Part shown: positions 9,162-18,311 of the stretch, piece after piece | Position numbering within the stretch: the stretch's first letter is position 1 | Layout of the letters: every line of letters starts with the position of its first letter | Assembly: GCA_018823325.1 (NCBI GenBank) | Contig: JAHJIJ010000009.1 | Location: forward strand, 24,384-88,383 | Direction of reading: 5' to 3' | DNA length: 64,000 bases | Source of the DNA: Alphaproteobacteria bacterium | Lineage (GTDB): Bacteria; Pseudomonadota; Alphaproteobacteria; Sphingomonadales; Sphingomonadaceae | Translations under genes and position numbers: made by a program | Notes under the pieces: generated by a model | Seen by the model: only the letters and a program-made list of their open reading frames with translations | Told to the model about the DNA's origin: nothing | Databases searched by the model: none

Positions 9162-10106
9162 ATGATCGGCCTGCGCCCCGGCGGCATCAGGCTCCCTACC
9201 GCCGCACTGCTTCTGATCGCGCTCGCCTCCCTCGCCGCCTTGCTGTGGCTGGGGTGGCGGCTCGGCGCGCCGACACAACCGGACCCGTCGCAGGTGACCG
9301 CGCGCCCCGCTCTTTGGCAAGCGACCAAGGGAAGTGCGCGGCTTTGGCTTTTCGGCACCATTCACGCCGTCCCCAAAAGCGAGCCTTGGCTCTCGCCTGC
9401 CATTGCAAAGGCCGCCGACGAGAGCGACCGGCTATTTCTGGAGGTCACCGGCCTTGAGGCGGAACGCAAGGACCGCGCGGTCTTCGAGCGGCTGGGGCGC
9501 AGGAAGGGCCTTCCACCAATCCTTGATCGCCTCTCGCCCACAGACGCGGAGCGCTATCGGGCGCTTCAGCGCGACCATGGCGCGGCGCTTAACGCGCTGG
9601 ATGGTTATGAAAGCTGGGCGGCCGCTCTGCTGATCAATGCCGCGGCTGCCTCGGGCTTGTCGCTCTCTTCGGCGGAAGCCGGCGAAGCTGTGCTGTCCCG
9701 CCGCTTTGCGGGCGCATCGCGACCCGTACTCGGGCTGGAAACCATCGATGAGCAGCTTGGCCTGTTCGACACCATGCCAGAAGCGGACCAGATTTGGCTG
9801 CTCTCCCAGTCTCTTGGCGATGCGGCGCAGGCGCCCGCGCTGTATCGCAGCCTGCACGACGCCTGGGCCAGCGGAGATATGGCTACGCTGGAGCGCGAGT
9901 TCATTACGCCATTCACGCAGGCGCCCGGCTTGCGCGCAAGACTGATCGACGGGCGTAACGATCGCTGGGCGCAGCGTCTGGATAACGCCATGCAGGCCAA
10001 GCCGGGCACGGCGTTTGTTGCCGTGGGCGCGGGGCATCTGCTCGGCAGCCGCAGTTTGCAGGCGCGACTGGAAGCACGAGGCTGGCAGATCGAGCGGGTC
10101 CAGTGA
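9162..10106 (+). CDS. TraB/GumN family protein, second of a tandem pair
   Basis: A 314-residue paralogue of the preceding gene with the same order of motifs: LFGTIHAVPKSEPW, GLETIDEQLGLFDTMPEAD, RNDRWAQRLDNAM and VGAGHLLGSRSL. The N-terminus has an uncleaved-looking hydrophobic helix (LPTAALLLIALASLAALLWLGW), so this copy is probably membrane-anchored whereas the first is secreted. The pair looks like a tandem duplication whose copies have diverged in localization; enzyme activity is unproven for the family. Confidence 0.83.
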   Translation: MIGLRPGGIRLPTAALLLIALASLAALLWLGWRLGAPTQPDPSQVTARPALWQATKGSARLWLFGTIHAVPKSEPWLSPAIAKAADESDRLFLEVTGLEAERKDRAVFERLGRRKGLPPILDRLSPTDAERYRALQRDHGAALNALDGYESWAAALLINAAAASGLSLSSAEAGEAVLSRRFAGASRPVLGLETIDEQLGLFDTMPEADQIWLLSQSLGDAAQAPALYRSLHDAWASGDMATLEREFITPFTQAPGLRARLIDGRNDRWAQRLDNAMQAKPGTAFVAVGAGHLLGSRSLQARLEARGWQIERVQ

Positions 10107-10446
10107 GTTGGCAACGGTCTGAGCCGGCCTCAACCCTATCCTTTTCGCCCCTCCCTTCCGTTCGTGTCGAGCGAAGTCGAGACACCGCGCGCTGACCTGC
10201 CATGTCTCGACTTCAGCCAAAAGGCTGAAGTTTATCCTGAGCGCCAGCCCTGCAGGCAGTCGAAGGGCTCGGCATGAGTGGAGAACTGCAGAGATAAAGG
10301 GACGGAGGAAAGAATGCCGGCGTTTACCCCCAGACATGGTCCTGCTTGCTTTCCTGCCTGTTTGTCGCTAAGCGCCCCGGCTTCCGTCATGGTCATCCCT
10401 GGAGGCGTGGCGGAGTTTTTAGCACTAAGCTTCTGGAGACACGCAC
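10107..10446. other. Intergenic region between TraB/GumN gene and rplY
   Basis: This 340-bp stretch holds no convincing gene. Its middle is occupied by the inverted-repeat element at 10160-10273. The rest should contain the rplY promoter; I could not pick out a clear -35/-10 pair. The rplY ribosome-binding site is the GGAG just upstream of 10447. Confidence 0.6.
10160..10273. repeat. Intergenic inverted-repeat element (REP-like)
   Basis: The element contains GAAGTCGAGACA and its inverse TGTCTCGACTTC about 22 bp apart, a hairpin CTTCAGCC-AAAA-GGCTGAAG, and a tail CGAAGGGCTCGGCATGAG. The sequence style (GTCGAGCGAAGTCGAGACA) is common between genes in sphingomonads. It could also stop transcription from the upstream gene or protect mRNA ends. 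It differs from the element inside glyS. Confidence 0.65.
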
Positions 10447-11073
10447 ATGAGCGATACGCTTACGCTGTCGGCTGAGGCACGCGATCGGGCAGGCAAGGGA
10501 GCCTCCCGCGCTCTCCGCCGTGAGGGCCGCGTTCCCGCCGTTATTTATGGCAATAATGAAGAGCCGCAGTCGATTCACGTTGAGGAAAAGATCCTCATCA
10601 AGCAGCTCGGCACTGGCCATTTCTTCAATTCGGTGATCATGGTCGAAGTGGGCGGCAAGAAGGTCCGCACGCTGGCCAAGGACGTCGCTTTCCATCCGGT
10701 TACGGATCGTCCGCTGCACGCCGACTTCCTGCGCGTCTCCGAGCATGCCCAAGTGCACGTGAATGTGCCCGTGGTGTTCGAGAATGAAGATGCCGCTCCC
10801 GGCCTCAAGCGTGGCGGCGTTCTGAACGTCGTGCGCCACGAGCTTGAGATGGTTGTGGACGCCGCGAACATTCCCGAGAGCATCACGGTTGATCTCAGCG
10901 GCTTCGATGTGGGCGATTCCATCCACATCAGCAGCGTGAGACTGCCCAAGGGTGCCGAACCCGCGATCACCGATCGCGATTTCACCATTGCCACCATCGT
11001 TGCACCGTCCGCGCTCAAGTCGAGCGAAGGCGATACGTCGAAGGAAGACGGCGAAGAGGGCGGCGAGGCTTAA
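10447..11073 (+). CDS. rplY: 50S ribosomal protein L25/general stress protein Ctc
   Basis: A 208-residue protein of the long (Ctc/TL5) L25 type that binds 5S rRNA. Its N-terminus has [21 protein letters not shown] followed by VPAVIYGN, the standard L25 opening. A beta-rich C-terminal domain ([37 protein letters not shown]) follows, then an acidic low-complexity tail. It lies 27 bp upstream of pth, the widespread rplY-pth arrangement, and is probably co-transcribed with it. Confidence 0.96.
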   Translation: MSDTLTLSAEARDRAGKGASRALRREGRVPAVIYGNNEEPQSIHVEEKILIKQLGTGHFFNSVIMVEVGGKKVRTLAKDVAFHPVTDRPLHADFLRVSEHAQVHVNVPVVFENEDAAPGLKRGGVLNVVRHELEMVVDAANIPESITVDLSGFDVGDSIHISSVRLPKGAEPAITDRDFTIATIVAPSALKSSEGDTSKEDGEEGGEA

Positions 11074-11100
11074 TCCTCACCGCGCGGGGGGAGCGCATCT

Positions 11101-11670
11101 GTGCAACTCTGGGTTGGCCTCGGCAATCCCGGACCGCAATATGCGCTCCACCGCCACAATGTCGGCTTCATGGCGCTGGACGTCATGGCCGAAGATCATG
11201 GCTTTTCGCCGTGGAAGAAGCAGTTTCAGGGCCTTGCCGCAGAAGGCCGCATCGGCGCTGAAAAGATCCTGCTGCTCAAACCCCAGACCTTCATGAACCA
11301 GAGCGGCCGCGCGATCCGCGCCGCCTGCGATTTCTACAAATTGGGCGTGGAGGACGTGACCGTCTTTCATGACGAGCTCGACCTTGCGCCAATGAAGATG
11401 AAAGTGAAGCGCGGCGGCGGCACCGCCGGCCACAACGGCCTGCGTTCCACGGACGCCCATCTTGGCAGAGAGTTCCGCCGCGTCCGCATCGGCATCGGCC
11501 ATCCCGGCGACAAGGACCGGGTGACCGGCCATGTGCTCGGCAATTACGCCAAGATCGAGATTGAACCGCTCACAGATCTGCTGGGCGCGATGTCGCGGGA
11601 AGCGGAATGGCTGGCGAAAGGCGACGATGTTCGCTTCATGAACGAGGTTGCAAGGCGCCTGCAGGATTGA
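11101..11670 (+). CDS. pth: Peptidyl-tRNA hydrolase
   Basis: A 189-residue enzyme that releases tRNA from stalled peptidyl-tRNA in the cytoplasm. It carries GLGNPGPQYALHRHNVGF (catalytic His), KPQTFMNQSG, FHDELDLAPMKMKVKRGGG and GHNGLRS, all Pth signatures. The start is GTG at 11101, preceded by GGGGGGAG. It follows rplY closely and converges on rlpA, whose stop is 19 bp away. Confidence 0.96.
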   Translation: MQLWVGLGNPGPQYALHRHNVGFMALDVMAEDHGFSPWKKQFQGLAAEGRIGAEKILLLKPQTFMNQSGRAIRAACDFYKLGVEDVTVFHDELDLAPMKMKVKRGGGTAGHNGLRSTDAHLGREFRRVRIGIGHPGDKDRVTGHVLGNYAKIEIEPLTDLLGAMSREAEWLAKGDDVRFMNEVARRLQD

Positions 11671-11688
11671 GCGACGCGCAGGCGGCTC

Positions 11689-12306
11689 CTATCGTCGTGC
11701 CCCGCCCCGCCCCTGAGACGCACGATAAGCCGCCAGTCGCGCACGCCATGGCGCCAGAACAGATTGTGGAACATCAGGACGCGCCATGGCAGGTTTCCCG
11801 GCTCGCAGGCGCGCACGATCGGCCTCGGGCGGATCGACTCGGCGGACCCGCACCTGCACTGTTCCCTGCCGCCTGATCCCCAGCAATTCCGCCGCGCCCT
11901 CGGAGAGATCGATAATCCGGTTCTGTGCGAACGGGCCGCGATCATTGACCCGCACGAGGATCGTTCGGCCCGTATCGAGCGCCGTCACCTCGACATAGCT
12001 CGGCAGCGGCAAGGTGGTGTGCGCGGCCGAAATCCAGTTCTTTATGTAGCGCTCGCCATTGGCGGTCTGGTTGCCTGACTCGCTGCCGTACCAGCTCGCA
12101 TCGCCGAGCATGTCGTAATTGCGATCATCGGCGGGCGTGTAAGTTACGCCCCGGATGACATAGGGCGGCCCGATCCGCACCGGCGTATCGCTGACGGGCC
12201 GGTATTTGGGCGTTGTCGCACAGCCGGCCAGCACAGGCAAAAGCAGCAGCGCCACAGAGCCAAGAGCTTTGCGGGAACGGGACCAATCCGAGCGAACGAA
12301 ATACAT
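11689..12306 (-). CDS. rlpA: RlpA-like septal/endolytic lipoprotein
   Basis: A 205-residue protein with a lipoprotein signal (LLLLPVLAGC, acylated Cys about residue 28), so it is probably outer-membrane anchored. It has the double-psi beta-barrel of RlpA: GDASWYGSESGNQTANGERY, then LPLPSYVEVTALDTGRTILV and VNDRGPFAQNRIIDLSEGAA. The glutamate and the ...DRGPF...RIIDLS segment belong to the lytic transglycosylase fold that trims denuded peptidoglycan at the septum. No SPOR domain follows; the C-terminus is a basic, low-complexity tail. Whether this short form is catalytically active is unknown. Confidence 0.88.
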   Translation of the reverse strand: MYFVRSDWSRSRKALGSVALLLLPVLAGCATTPKYRPVSDTPVRIGPPYVIRGVTYTPADDRNYDMLGDASWYGSESGNQTANGERYIKNWISAAHTTLPLPSYVEVTALDTGRTILVRVNDRGPFAQNRIIDLSEGAAELLGIRRQGTVQVRVRRVDPPEADRARLRAGKPAMARPDVPQSVLAPWRARLAAYRASQGRGGARR

Positions 12307-12454
12307 GCTGAAGGACTAGCCTGTTCTATCCGTCCAGCAAAGGTCCGGCAGGCTTGTCCCGCGTCTTGCAACAGAAATGACATACAAGACTGCAATGGAG
12401 CAGTGCGAAGCAGCGCTGCTCTCGACAAGCGCGACACATCATCAAGGGATCTTC

Positions 12455-14281
12455 ATGTCTTTTCTCACCGACGCTGCGCGTGCGCCCTGGCGTAGCGAGC
12501 CAGCCCCTTGCAATGACGCAGAGTCGCTGGAAGCGCTTGTTGCCGCCAACCCCTCGCGCCGCACGGTACTCCGCAACGGCCTGCTCGGCCTCTCGGCGCT
12601 GACGGTGCCGAGCCTCGCCGGGTTGAGCACGAGCCGCGCATCGGGGCGCGCGGCGGGTACTGCCTCCGGCGACTATGCCATCACGTTCAAGTCGGTACCG
12701 ATCAGCCGGGAAAATCGCGTGAGCGTCCCGGAGGGTTACCGTGTCGACATCCTGTTCAGCGCGGGCGATGTGGTGGAGCCCGGTGTCGCGCCCTTTGCCA
12801 GCGCCTTTGCTGATCCACAAACAACGGCCAAATGGGCCGGTGGCTGTCATGACGGCATGGAGATGTTCCCCCTGCCCGGCGTCGATGCCAATCAGCGCGC
12901 GCTGCTCGCGGTCAATCACGAGTTTCCCGACTGGTCAGTGCTGATGGCCGAAAAGTTCGATCCGAAGACCGCCAGCGACAGTCAGCGCGCGCTTGCGCTC
13001 TCGGCGGTTGGTGTTTCGATCATTGAAATTGCACGCGGCGAGAATGGCGACTGGGCCATTCAGCCTGAGTCACCCTATAACCGCCGCTACTCCGGCTCGA
13101 CGCTTTATCGCCCCAGCGGGCCCGCTGCGGCGCGCCTCTCGGACGAGGTCGTCGGCACGCTCAACAATTGCTCCAGCGGCCGCACGCCGTGGGGAACCTA
13201 CCTCACCTGCGAGGAAGCGACGGTCAATTATTTCGATCCATCGCGCCCGCGCGAGGACTATGGCTGGGTGGTCGAGATCGACCCGATGGGCACACTCGCG
13301 CCGCCCACCAAGCGCACGGCCATGGGCCGCTTCGAGCATGAGAACACTGCCTATCTGGCCAACGCGGACAATCGCGTCGCTTTCTACATGGGCGATGATT
13401 CCCGCCCCGGCTGCATCTACAAGTTCGTGCCGAACAAGCCGTTCGATGCCGATGACCGCGCCGCCAATCGCGACCTCCTCGACGATGGCACGCTCTACGT
13501 TGCCCGGTTCGCGGCGGATGGTACGGGCGAATGGCGCGCACTCGTCCACGGTCAGAACGGTCTGACCGCCAGCGCGTCCGATCCCGGCAACGTCACCCAG
13601 TTCGAGACCCCACCGCCTGCGGAGACCGTCAGTTTCGTCGATCAGGCCGATGTCGTCATCAACTGCAAGAGCGCGGCGCGCGTCGCTGGCGGCACGATGA
13701 TGGATCGCCCGGAATGGGTGACCATCGCCCCGGACGGCAAGGCGATCTTCGTCTCGCTCACCAACAATGCCGGCCGCCGGGTGGCGGACGCCGCCAATCC
13801 GCGCGTCGCCAATCTTCATGGCCAGATCCTCAAATTCCGCGAAGCAGACGACTCTCCGCTCGCTACCCGCTTCCGCTGGGAGTTGCTGGTCGTCGCAGGC
13901 GAAGAACCGGTGACGCCGGGCCACACCACAAAGGGCGATGCCTTCTCCAGTCCGGACGGCATGCGCATTGATCCACAGGGCCGCCTCTGGGTGCAGACCG
14001 ATCACACGATCACCGGTGCCTCCGGCACACCGGACAAGGCTATGGTGGATGTCTTCGGCAATAATGCGATGTTCCATGTCGACCCGGTAACCGGCGAAGC
14101 GCGCCGTTTCCTCGTCGGCCCCATGGGCTGCGAGATCACCGGCATCGCGCATACACCGGACCTCACGACCTTCTTCGTCAACATCCAGCACCCGAAGAAG
14201 GACTGGCCGGAGGCGGGCAAGGCGCCGCGCTCTTCCACCATCGTCATCCACCGGGAGGATGGGCGCCCCTTTGGCGCCTGA
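12455..14281 (+). CDS. PhoX family alkaline phosphatase-like protein
   Basis: A ~608-residue exported protein. The frame is open from 12377, but ATG 12455 follows AAGGGATCTTC and places the Tat signal (SRRTVLRNGLLGLSAL) near residues 33-48. The region VGTLNNCSSGRTPWGTYLTCEE is the hallmark of PhoX (DUF839) phosphatases, and later segments (RPEWVTIAPDGKAIFVSLTNN, FSSPDGMRIDPQGRLWVQTD, GCEITGIAHTPD) are beta-propeller blades of that fold. PhoX enzymes bind Ca/Fe and hydrolyse phosphomonoesters in the periplasm. No Pho box was looked for successfully upstream, so phosphate control is unproven. Confidence 0.9.
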   Translation: MSFLTDAARAPWRSEPAPCNDAESLEALVAANPSRRTVLRNGLLGLSALTVPSLAGLSTSRASGRAAGTASGDYAITFKSVPISRENRVSVPEGYRVDILFSAGDVVEPGVAPFASAFADPQTTAKWAGGCHDGMEMFPLPGVDANQRALLAVNHEFPDWSVLMAEKFDPKTASDSQRALALSAVGVSIIEIARGENGDWAIQPESPYNRRYSGSTLYRPSGPAAARLSDEVVGTLNNCSSGRTPWGTYLTCEEATVNYFDPSRPREDYGWVVEIDPMGTLAPPTKRTAMGRFEHENTAYLANADNRVAFYMGDDSRPGCIYKFVPNKPFDADDRAANRDLLDDGTLYVARFAADGTGEWRALVHGQNGLTASASDPGNVTQFETPPPAETVSFVDQADVVINCKSAARVAGGTMMDRPEWVTIAPDGKAIFVSLTNNAGRRVADAANPRVANLHGQILKFREADDSPLATRFRWELLVVAGEEPVTPGHTTKGDAFSSPDGMRIDPQGRLWVQTDHTITGASGTPDKAMVDVFGNNAMFHVDPVTGEARRFLVGPMGCEITGIAHTPDLTTFFVNIQHPKKDWPEAGKAPRSSTIVIHREDGRPFGA

Positions 14282-14379
14282 GAAGTCCCCGCGCGCCTCA
14301 TGCTCAACAGGACTGGCGCAAACCGGCCCCAGCGACTATCGGGGCGGCTTTCCAGTCCTATGAGAATGAGCAACGAGCC

Positions 14380-15477
14380 ATGGGTTTCAAATGCGGGATC
14401 GTCGGCCTGCCCAATGTCGGCAAGTCGACCCTCTTCAATGCGCTGACCGAGACGCAGGCCGCGCAGGCCGCCAATTATCCCTTCTGCACCATCGAGCCCA
14501 ATGTCGGACAGGTGGCGGTGCCGGATGCGCGGCTGGACAAGCTCGCTGCCATTGCCGGCAGCCAGAAGATCATCCCCACCCAGCTCGCCTTCGTCGACAT
14601 TGCCGGGCTTGTGCGAGGTGCCTCCAAGGGCGAGGGCTTGGGCAACCAGTTCCTCGGCAACATCCGCGAAGTGGACGCCATCGTCCATGTGCTGCGCTGC
14701 TTCGAGAATGACGACATCCAGCACGTCGACAACCGCGTCGATCCCATTGCCGATGCCGAGACGGTCGAGACCGAGCTGATGCTCTCAGACCTCGAAAGCC
14801 TTGAAAAGCGCGTGCCGGCTTATGCCAAGAAGGCGACCGGCGGCGACAAGGAAGCGAAGGTCGCCGCTGCCGTCCTCGGCCGCGCGCTCGATCTGCTGCG
14901 CGAGGGCAAACCCGCCCGCCTCGTCGAGCTCAATGACGAGGAGGAAACGCGCGTTTTCCAACAGGCGCAACTCCTCACCTCAAAGCCAGTCCTTTACGTG
15001 TGTAATGTTGAGGAAGAGAGCGCTGCGGAGGGCAACGCGTTCAGTGCCCGCGTGTTCGAAAAGGCGAAGGCTGAGGGCGCGCAGGCCGTCGTCGTCTCCG
15101 CCGCCATCGAGGCCGATCTGGTGACGATGCCGCTTGCGGACCGCGCCGAGTTTCTTGAGGCGATGGGCCTCGAAGAAGCCGGCCTCGCCCGCGTGATCCG
15201 GGCAGGCTACGAACTGCTTCACCTGCTCACCTTCTTCACAGTAGGCCCCAAGGAAGCCCGCGCCTGGACCGTCCATCAGGGCGCCACCGCCCCGGAAGCA
15301 GCAGGCGAAATCCACAGCGATTTCCAGAAGGGCTTCATCCGCGCCGAGACCATCGCCTTTGACGATTTCGTCACGCTTGGTGGCGAAGCAAAGGCCCGCG
15401 AAGCCGGCAAGCTCCGCGCGGAAGGCAAGGCCTATGTGGTGCAGGATGGCGACGTGATGCACTTCCTTCACAGCTGA
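14380..15477 (+). CDS. ychF: Redox-regulated ATPase/GTPase YchF (Obg family)
   Basis: A 365-residue protein of standard length. It has the P-loop GLPNVGKSTLFNAL, the NYPFCTIEPNVGQVAVPD switch region, DIAGLVRGASKGEGLGNQFL (G3 region), a coiled-coil insertion (MLSDLESLEKRVPAYAKKA) and the C-terminal TGS domain (LLTFFTVGPKEARAWTVHQG). YchF/OLA1 proteins hydrolyse ATP and associate with ribosomes in stress responses. The segment VLYVCNVEEE occupies the position of the nucleotide-specificity motif. Confidence 0.96.
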   Translation: MGFKCGIVGLPNVGKSTLFNALTETQAAQAANYPFCTIEPNVGQVAVPDARLDKLAAIAGSQKIIPTQLAFVDIAGLVRGASKGEGLGNQFLGNIREVDAIVHVLRCFENDDIQHVDNRVDPIADAETVETELMLSDLESLEKRVPAYAKKATGGDKEAKVAAAVLGRALDLLREGKPARLVELNDEEETRVFQQAQLLTSKPVLYVCNVEEESAAEGNAFSARVFEKAKAEGAQAVVVSAAIEADLVTMPLADRAEFLEAMGLEEAGLARVIRAGYELLHLLTFFTVGPKEARAWTVHQGATAPEAAGEIHSDFQKGFIRAETIAFDDFVTLGGEAKAREAGKLRAEGKAYVVQDGDVMHFLHS

Positions 15478-15497
15478 GGGCGTGCGATAAGCACCCC

Positions 15498-15863
15498 ATG
15501 ACCGCATTCCGCCGCATCCTCCTCGCGCTGCTGACGCTCCTGCTGGCCCTTCCGGCCATGCAGGCGAATGCCTGCGCGCCGGTGGAGATGATGGAAAGTC
15601 AGGCCAACCTCGCCCACGACCATCATGCCGCCGCACGCAATGAGGACAGCCATCGAGGCCACGGGCCAGCACTGCCCGAGCCTGCGCGAACGACGCCGCA
15701 TCACGAGTGTATCGGCTGCGTCCCGCCCATCGACATCCGCGTCTATCGCCCGGTTGGCCAGCTTGAGCCGATGACGGACACAGCTGGCTGGTCGCCTCAC
15801 CCCACCCGCCTGACCGATTGGCTGGGCACGCCGGAAACACCGCCGCCGCGCCGCACCATCTGA
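15498..15863 (+). CDS. Small exported His-rich protein, possibly copper-related
   Basis: A 121-residue protein with a clear Sec signal (MTAFRRILLALLTLLLALPA, cleavage near QANA) and a His-rich mature part: HDHHAAARNEDSHRGHG and HHECIGC. The CIGC pair and histidines suggest soft-metal binding. It lies 35 bp upstream of a His/Met-rich outer-membrane-like protein and is probably co-transcribed. It resembles small proteins found near copper-resistance genes (DUF2946-like), but I see no decisive family motif. Confidence 0.55.
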   Translation: MTAFRRILLALLTLLLALPAMQANACAPVEMMESQANLAHDHHAAARNEDSHRGHGPALPEPARTTPHHECIGCVPPIDIRVYRPVGQLEPMTDTAGWSPHPTRLTDWLGTPETPPPRRTI

Positions 15864-15898
15864 ACGCTTTTTCAACAGCTTCAGATAGGACTCATACA

Positions 15899-17302
15899 AT
15901 GACTTTCAGACGTTACGCGCTCGCGAGCCTGCTCGCGGCGGCATCGCCCATTGCCCTGCACGCGCAGACCCCCATGGCGGGACATGACCACCAGCAACAT
16001 CAGGGCGCAGGCGATCAGGCCCCGCCTGCCAACAATCCTGCACCGGCTGATCATTCGACGATGGACCATTCGACGATGGATCATCCGCAAATGGACCATA
16101 GCCAGCACGGCTCACCTCAGCCGGCTACTGCGTCAGACGCCAACCACGCTCACCCCGCCGATCCTGCCCTGCCTTATGTGGATGGCTCCGGCACCGCCCG
16201 CTTGCCGGCGGCCGAAGGGCCGATGTCCGGCCTCCACGTCATGAGCGGCGACTGGATGCTGATGGCGCATGGCAACGTCCAGCTCAGCTACACTGATCAC
16301 AAAGGCCCACGCGGCGACAATCTGCTTTACTCAACGTCCATGCTGATGCTCGGCGCGCAGCGGGATCTGGGCGGCGCGCGGCTTTCCCTGCGCTCCATGC
16401 TCAGCCTTGAGCCCACCATGTCCGCACGCGGCTATCCCAATCTCTTCGCCACCGGCGAGACGGCAGGCAGTGAGCCCCTGGTGGACCGCCAGCATCCGCA
16501 CGACCTGTTCATGGAGCTGGCCGCGCGGTTGGACGTGGACATCGCGCCCGGCGCCAGTATCTTCCTCTACGGCGGCCCGGTCGGCGAGCCGGCGCTGGGG
16601 CCATCGGCCTTCATGCACCGGGCAAGCGCCCATTATAACCCGGAGCCGCCGATCACCCACCACTGGTTCGATTCCACACACATCACTTATGGCGTGGTGA
16701 CAGCCGGGCTTTCGCTCCCGCATTGGCAGATCGAGGCCTCAGCCTTCCGAGGCCGTGAACCGGACGAGGAGCGATGGGGCATCGAAACGCCGAAGCTGGA
16801 CAGCTGGTCCGCCCGCCTGACATGGACGCCCACCGCCAACTGGGCGGCGCAGGTCAGCCATGGCTTCCTCAAGAACCCGGAGACGCTCCACGGCGACCAG
16901 AATGAGCATCGCACGACCGCGAGCGTCCATTATGCGAGTGGCGCCCTCACGGCGAGCGCGGCCTTCTCGGCCAAGAACCGCGATCCGGGCGGCACGCTGA
17001 CCGCTTGGCTGGGCGAGGTGAATTACGACCTCACCCCGCGCCACAGCCTGTTCGGCCGCGTCGAGAATGTCGCCAATGACGAGCTGGTGCCCGATCATGA
17101 CGATCCGCTCCACGATGTGCCGTTCCGCGTCACCAAGATGCAGGCCGGCTATGCGTGGAACACCCCCATCGGCAACGGCCCAGTGCGTCTCGCGCTCGGC
17201 GGCAGCGTCAATCTCTACGCCAAGCCGGCCGCGCTCGACCCACTCTATGGGGACAATCCCTGGGGCTACACGGTGTTCGCCCGGCTATCGCTGGGGCGGT
17301 AA
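15899..17302 (+). CDS. Outer-membrane beta-barrel-like protein with His/Met-rich N-terminus (putative copper homeostasis)
   Basis: About 467 residues; ATG 15899 follows AGGA with good spacing, and the signal peptide ends LHAQ. Residues ~25-75 are a low-complexity His/Met zone with three MDH-type repeats (DHSTM, DHSTM, DHPQM), as seen in copper-binding tails of CopB-like proteins. The remainder alternates short amphipathic strands with turns (ARLTWTPTANWAAQVSHGF, GALTASAAFSAKNRD, HSLFGRVENVANDE) and ends in an aromatic/Arg C-terminus (FARLSLGR), consistent with an outer-membrane barrel. It is longer than classic CopB. Copper involvement is inferred from composition and the neighbouring His-rich gene. 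Confidence 0.6.
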   Translation: MTFRRYALASLLAAASPIALHAQTPMAGHDHQQHQGAGDQAPPANNPAPADHSTMDHSTMDHPQMDHSQHGSPQPATASDANHAHPADPALPYVDGSGTARLPAAEGPMSGLHVMSGDWMLMAHGNVQLSYTDHKGPRGDNLLYSTSMLMLGAQRDLGGARLSLRSMLSLEPTMSARGYPNLFATGETAGSEPLVDRQHPHDLFMELAARLDVDIAPGASIFLYGGPVGEPALGPSAFMHRASAHYNPEPPITHHWFDSTHITYGVVTAGLSLPHWQIEASAFRGREPDEERWGIETPKLDSWSARLTWTPTANWAAQVSHGFLKNPETLHGDQNEHRTTASVHYASGALTASAAFSAKNRDPGGTLTAWLGEVNYDLTPRHSLFGRVENVANDELVPDHDDPLHDVPFRVTKMQAGYAWNTPIGNGPVRLALGGSVNLYAKPAALDPLYGDNPWGYTVFARLSLGR

Positions 17303-17314
17303 GCAGCCTTGAAG

Positions 17315-17351
17315 GCGGCCCTGTTCTACCGCAGCAGGGGAACAGGGCCGC
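17315..17351 (+). terminator. Strong hairpin after the barrel-protein gene
   Basis: A perfect 12-bp inverted repeat, GCGGCCCTGTTC and GAACAGGGCCGC, with a 13-base loop, starts 12 bp after the stop codon at 17302. There is no real T-tract (TCTCCGTTA follows), so it may be a Rho-assisted terminator or a 3'-end stabilizer. It sits between convergent genes and could serve either strand. Confidence 0.6.
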
Positions 17352-17458
17352 TCTCCGTTATGTGGCATTGGCCCGCAGGCGCCCGCGGCAATGGCGGCTC
17401 CTACTTCGTAGCGGCCTGACCGAACATGATGATATCGTGGTCATTTCATTGGCCGTCA

Positions 17459-17477
17459 CCCTGAACTTGTTTCAGGG
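17459..17477. repeat. Short hairpin repeat between convergent genes
   Basis: CCCTGAA-CTTGT-TTCAGGG, a 7-bp stem in the intergenic space 17303-17586. The motif TGAACTTGTTTCAG is a frequent intergenic hairpin in sphingomonads and related bacteria. The rest of this gap shows no gene. Confidence 0.55.
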
Positions 17478-17586
17478 GGCCATCTCCCGATCAAGCCCGG
17501 TCTTGCGGGCACGATGGACGCTGCCCCGAAGGGCCGCGCAAGCCAAACAGGTTCAGCATAACAACGTGGAGAATGTCCGCTCTGTC

Positions 17587-18309
17587 CTAGGCATGCCCCA
17601 CCCAGCCCCGCCAGGTGAAGGCGGCGAAGAACAGCGCCGTGTCGGCAAAGCCGCCTGCCTTCAGGATGTCCTCGTCCTGCTCGGGTGAAAAGCAGTTGAG
17701 GCTGGCCGCGACGGCCGCGCGGGCCTTGGTGGTGTCGGCCGGGTCGGCGCCCATGGCCGCGGGATAGGCGGCATAGCGATCCAGCCAGATATCCCGCTCG
17801 CCTGCGCCTTGCGGGAAGCTGCAGTGGGCCGCCACGAACGGCGCGCCCGGGCGCAGGCGGCGGTGGATTTCCTGCACCGTCCTCGTCCGCTCCGCCGCGT
17901 CGAGAAAGTGGAGGGTCAGAAGGCAAACGCCGGCAACGAACGGCCCGTCCGGCGCATCGTCGATCAGGCCGTGGACCAGTTCGATGCGCTCCATCAGCGG
18001 ACCGAGCTTGCGTTCGGCAAGCCGCAGCATTTCCGCAGCCGGATCGACGCCGACGAAGCGCCAACCGGGTTGCGCCTCGGCCAGCGCCTTGAGCTCCATG
18101 CCGCCGCCAGCGCCCAGGACGAGCACCCGCGCATCGTGCGGCGCCCGCTCCGCCAGCAGCAATCCCGTCATCCGGTGCAGCGCATCGAGGCCCGGCACGA
18201 AGCGGCTCGGGCCGTCCCAATAGCGCGCTGTCGCGGCCGGATCGTCGAACGCCTTGATGAAGATGTCCAGGCCGGGCTTTTCGTCGCCCGTGATGCCATC
18301 AATTTTCAT
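17587..18309 (-). CDS. Class I SAM-dependent methyltransferase
   Basis: A 240-residue protein with a Rossmann methyltransferase core: motif I VLVLGAGGGMELKALAE, the acidic end of strand 2 (VGVDPAAEML), a motif II-like FVAGVCLLTLHFL and post-II LRPGAPFVAAH. The substrate is unknown. It begins 2 bp after the stop of the Rrf2-type regulator gene on the same strand, so it is translationally linked to the regulator and probably its main target. Confidence 0.82.
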   Translation of the reverse strand: MKIDGITGDEKPGLDIFIKAFDDPAATARYWDGPSRFVPGLDALHRMTGLLLAERAPHDARVLVLGAGGGMELKALAEAQPGWRFVGVDPAAEMLRLAERKLGPLMERIELVHGLIDDAPDGPFVAGVCLLTLHFLDAAERTRTVQEIHRRLRPGAPFVAAHCSFPQGAGERDIWLDRYAAYPAAMGADPADTTKARAAVAASLNCFSPEQDEDILKAGGFADTALFFAAFTWRGWVGHA

Positions 18310-18311
18310 GA

